A DNA stretch of 64,000 nt from Aestuariimicrobium ganziense (GTDB lineage Bacteria; Actinomycetota; Actinomycetes; Propionibacteriales; Propionibacteriaceae): assembly GCF_015352975.1 (NCBI RefSeq), contig NZ_JACYIZ010000004.1:358463-422462 (forward strand). The letters are read 5' to 3'. This document shows positions 62,928 to 64,000 of the stretch, piece by piece. Every line of letters begins with the position of its first letter. Position 1 is the stretch's first letter. A model generated the notes under the pieces. That model searched no databases. It was not told the DNA's origin and worked only from the letters and a program-made list of their open reading frames with translations. A program made the position numbers and the translations under genes.

Positions 62928-63854
62928 ATGTCGACCTCGAAGTTCTGCGAACTGCTCGGCATTCCCGAACGAACCTGGCGACGCTGGCAAGCCAAAGCCC
63001 GGGCAGGGAAACCAGTCAAGGGGCCGTGGCCGGCACCGTCGCGCGACCAACACCGGGCAGCCGTGGCCGCGACGGCCAGCAAGCATCCCGCGTGGGGACA
63101 TCGCAAGATCTGGGCCATGGTCCGTCACGACGGACACCTGCTGTCGCCATCGACGGTGTTGCGGATCATGGCCGACGAAGGCCTCCTGCTGCACGCTGAC
63201 CACCAGAAACAGCGCCGGGAGTTGGCCAAGCAGCGCAAGGCCGCGTTCGCCGCGCCACCGACCGGTCCGAATCAGGTCTGGCAGTTCGACTTCAGTGAGT
63301 ACGAGACCACAGGTGGTGGGACGTGGCGGGTCGCCGGCGTCGCAGACTATTTCAGCAAGTACGAGTTCGCCTGGCACTGGTCACCCACGGCGAACCAGCA
63401 CGACGCGATCGCCGGGGTGGAACTCGCCCTCGCCAAGGCTGAAGCCATGCTCGGCGGCGTGTCCTTGGTCGACCACCTCACTGATCCAGAGACCGGTGAG
63501 GTCGTCCCGATCACGCTGGTCACCGACAACGGTGGGCCGTTTCGCTCGTTCCGGTTCGAGCACTTCATCGCGGCCCATCCGGAGCTCAGGCATGTTCGGA
63601 CTCGTGTCAGGACGCCCGGTCAGAACGGGGTCCGTGAACGGGCCTTCCAGAGCTTGAAGTACGAGCGGCTCTACCGCGAGCAGATCGACGATGGGCTCGA
63701 CCTGGTCCGCGAGGCCGATGCCTATCGGGTCGAGTTCAACACCGTCCGACCCCACGAACACCTGGCTTGGAACCGGCCCTCAGAGGTCCACCGTGGCCTG
63801 GCAGCCCCCACCGTCCCCACCTTTCCCCAGCCCGAAATCCTGCCAACTACTTGA
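62928..63854 (+). CDS. IS3-family transposase OrfB (DDE integrase)
   Basis: A 308-residue rve-type integrase. The catalytic triad is Asp in NQVWQFDFSEYE, Asp in TLVTDNGGPFRS and Glu in NGVRERAFQSLKYERLY. An N-terminal HTH-like region (KFCELLGIPERTWRRWQAKA) precedes it. The ATG at 62928 is used here; the frame is open upstream to at least 62550, overlapping OrfA. Confidence 0.9.
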   Translation: MSTSKFCELLGIPERTWRRWQAKARAGKPVKGPWPAPSRDQHRAAVAATASKHPAWGHRKIWAMVRHDGHLLSPSTVLRIMADEGLLLHADHQKQRRELAKQRKAAFAAPPTGPNQVWQFDFSEYETTGGGTWRVAGVADYFSKYEFAWHWSPTANQHDAIAGVELALAKAEAMLGGVSLVDHLTDPETGEVVPITLVTDNGGPFRSFRFEHFIAAHPELRHVRTRVRTPGQNGVRERAFQSLKYERLYREQIDDGLDLVREADAYRVEFNTVRPHEHLAWNRPSEVHRGLAAPTVPTFPQPEILPTT

Positions 63855-64000
63855 CGCGGGCGATGCGGCGGTGGAGTTCGATGAGCCCGTTGATGCTCTC
63901 GGTGCCGCCGTTGCTGGCGCGGCCGGTGTCGAAGTAGGCCAGGAAGGCGTCTTTCCACTGCTTGAGGGTGCGGCCCAGCTTGGCGATCTCGGGGATCGGG
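63847..64000 (-). pseudogene. ISL3 transposase fragment (continues beyond window)
   Basis: Minus-strand reading from the right edge gives PIPEIAKLGRTLKQWKDAF and SNGGTESINGLIELHRRIAR, then VK and a TAG at 63847-63849. The SNGGTEsxN segment is the conserved final catalytic region (the Glu of the DDE triad) in ISL3 transposases. The expected continuation, GFRNRDNYRLRM, is found at 62425-62520 on the other side of the IS3-like element. Confidence 0.78.

Larger units (their letters stand above)
62523..63860 (+). mobile_element. IS3-family insertion sequence
   Basis: A 1338-bp element bounded by imperfect inverted repeats: CCCGCGTCAAG (62523-62533) and its complement CTTGACGCGGG (63850-63860), extended inward by GGCAGG (62540-62545) and CCTGCC (63839-63844). 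It contains two overlapping-frame genes, orfA and orfB. The orfB stop codon falls inside the right repeat, as is common in IS3 elements. A clear target duplication could not be found. Confidence 0.8.
62419..64000 (-). mobile_element. ISL3-family element, interrupted by an IS3-family element
   Basis: The end of an ISL3-family element starts near 62419 with a GGCTCTTCACAC-type terminus. Its transposase C-terminus is read on the minus strand at 62425-62520 (LGFRNRDNYRLRMLLIGGG, stop at 62425-62427). A second piece of such a transposase lies at 63847-64000, with SNGGTESINGLIELHRRIAR. The two pieces are separated by a complete IS3-like element, so an older ISL3 element was hit by a later insertion. 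The other end of ISL3 is outside the window. Confidence 0.75.

Noticed and set aside
62523..63860. Target-site duplication of the IS3-like element
   Set aside because: The flanks (62515-62522 and 63861-63868) do not show an identical 3-5 bp pair, so I did not claim a duplication; the exact ends may be a few bases inside the stated repeat.

Overview
The window is GC-rich actinobacterial DNA, most likely from the family Propionibacteriaceae. The strongest evidence is a complete methylmalonyl-CoA carboxytransferase (transcarboxylase) locus, 5S-12S-small protein-1.3S at 15982-19735, the hallmark of Wood-Werkman propionate metabolism. Other actinobacterial signs are carD, lpqE, SenX3/RegX3, a class E sortase-like protein, a DUF4032 protein and many GTG starts. 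No tRNA, rRNA or CRISPR array was recognised.

Layout. (1) 1-12725 is housekeeping plus cell-surface genes: a partial HicB-like antitoxin, a sortase-like protein lacking both catalytic residues, pyrE, a LemA protein, a large secreted subtilase, a lipoprotein, a DUF368 (PopT-type) transporter, a SpoU methyltransferase, fructose-bisphosphate aldolase, a LigB-type dioxygenase, an APH-like kinase and galE. (2) 12872-21867 holds a small Tat-like secreted protein, a zinc-ribbon protein, a DUF817 membrane protein, a GH32 sucrose/fructan hydrolase, the transcarboxylase operon and a surface protein joining cell-wall-binding repeats to a D-glucuronyl C5-epimerase domain. (3) 21876-27686 holds an SDR, a kinase-like/cupin pair, gpmA and the phosphate-response set phoU / senX3-regX3, whose divergent promoter region carries three TGAAC repeats at 11-bp spacing (a PHO box). 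(4) 27693-40972 is a remodelled form of the lpqE-carD-ispD-ispF-cysS-rlmB neighbourhood known from mycobacteria. About 7 kb (two tandem zinc metallopeptidases, a DUF2207 protein, glyA and a secreted protein) separates ispDF from rlmB-cysS, which lie on the opposite strand. (5) 40998-46720 holds metB, a GNAT, a Bcr/CflA-type exporter, a UgpC/MsmK-type ABC ATPase and sdaA.

(6) 46840-62430 is an exopolysaccharide/capsule locus. It begins with a small Tat-like secreted protein divergent from an HprK-like kinase and two PqqD-like proteins, with a convergent nucleotidyltransferase. It continues with a low-molecular-weight tyrosine phosphatase, a nucleotide-sugar epimerase, an O-antigen ligase-like protein, a GNAT, glycosyltransferases (one a tandem two-domain protein), a polysaccharide deacetylase, a Wzy-like polymerase, a Wzc-like tyrosine autokinase and a Wzx flippase. 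Together these cover sugar-nucleotide supply, glycan assembly, flipping, polymerisation and kinase/phosphatase control of chain length.

(7) From 62419 to the right edge the locus is broken by insertion sequences. A pyruvyltransferase-like gene is cut after about 73 codons by an ISL3-family element, and that element is itself interrupted by an IS3-family element (62523-63860). The observations most worth following are the catalytically dead sortase, the kinase/PqqD/nucleotidyltransferase module, the cell-wall-anchored C5-epimerase, the Gln/Trp-rich tails shared by LemA and two metallopeptidases, and the nested insertion.
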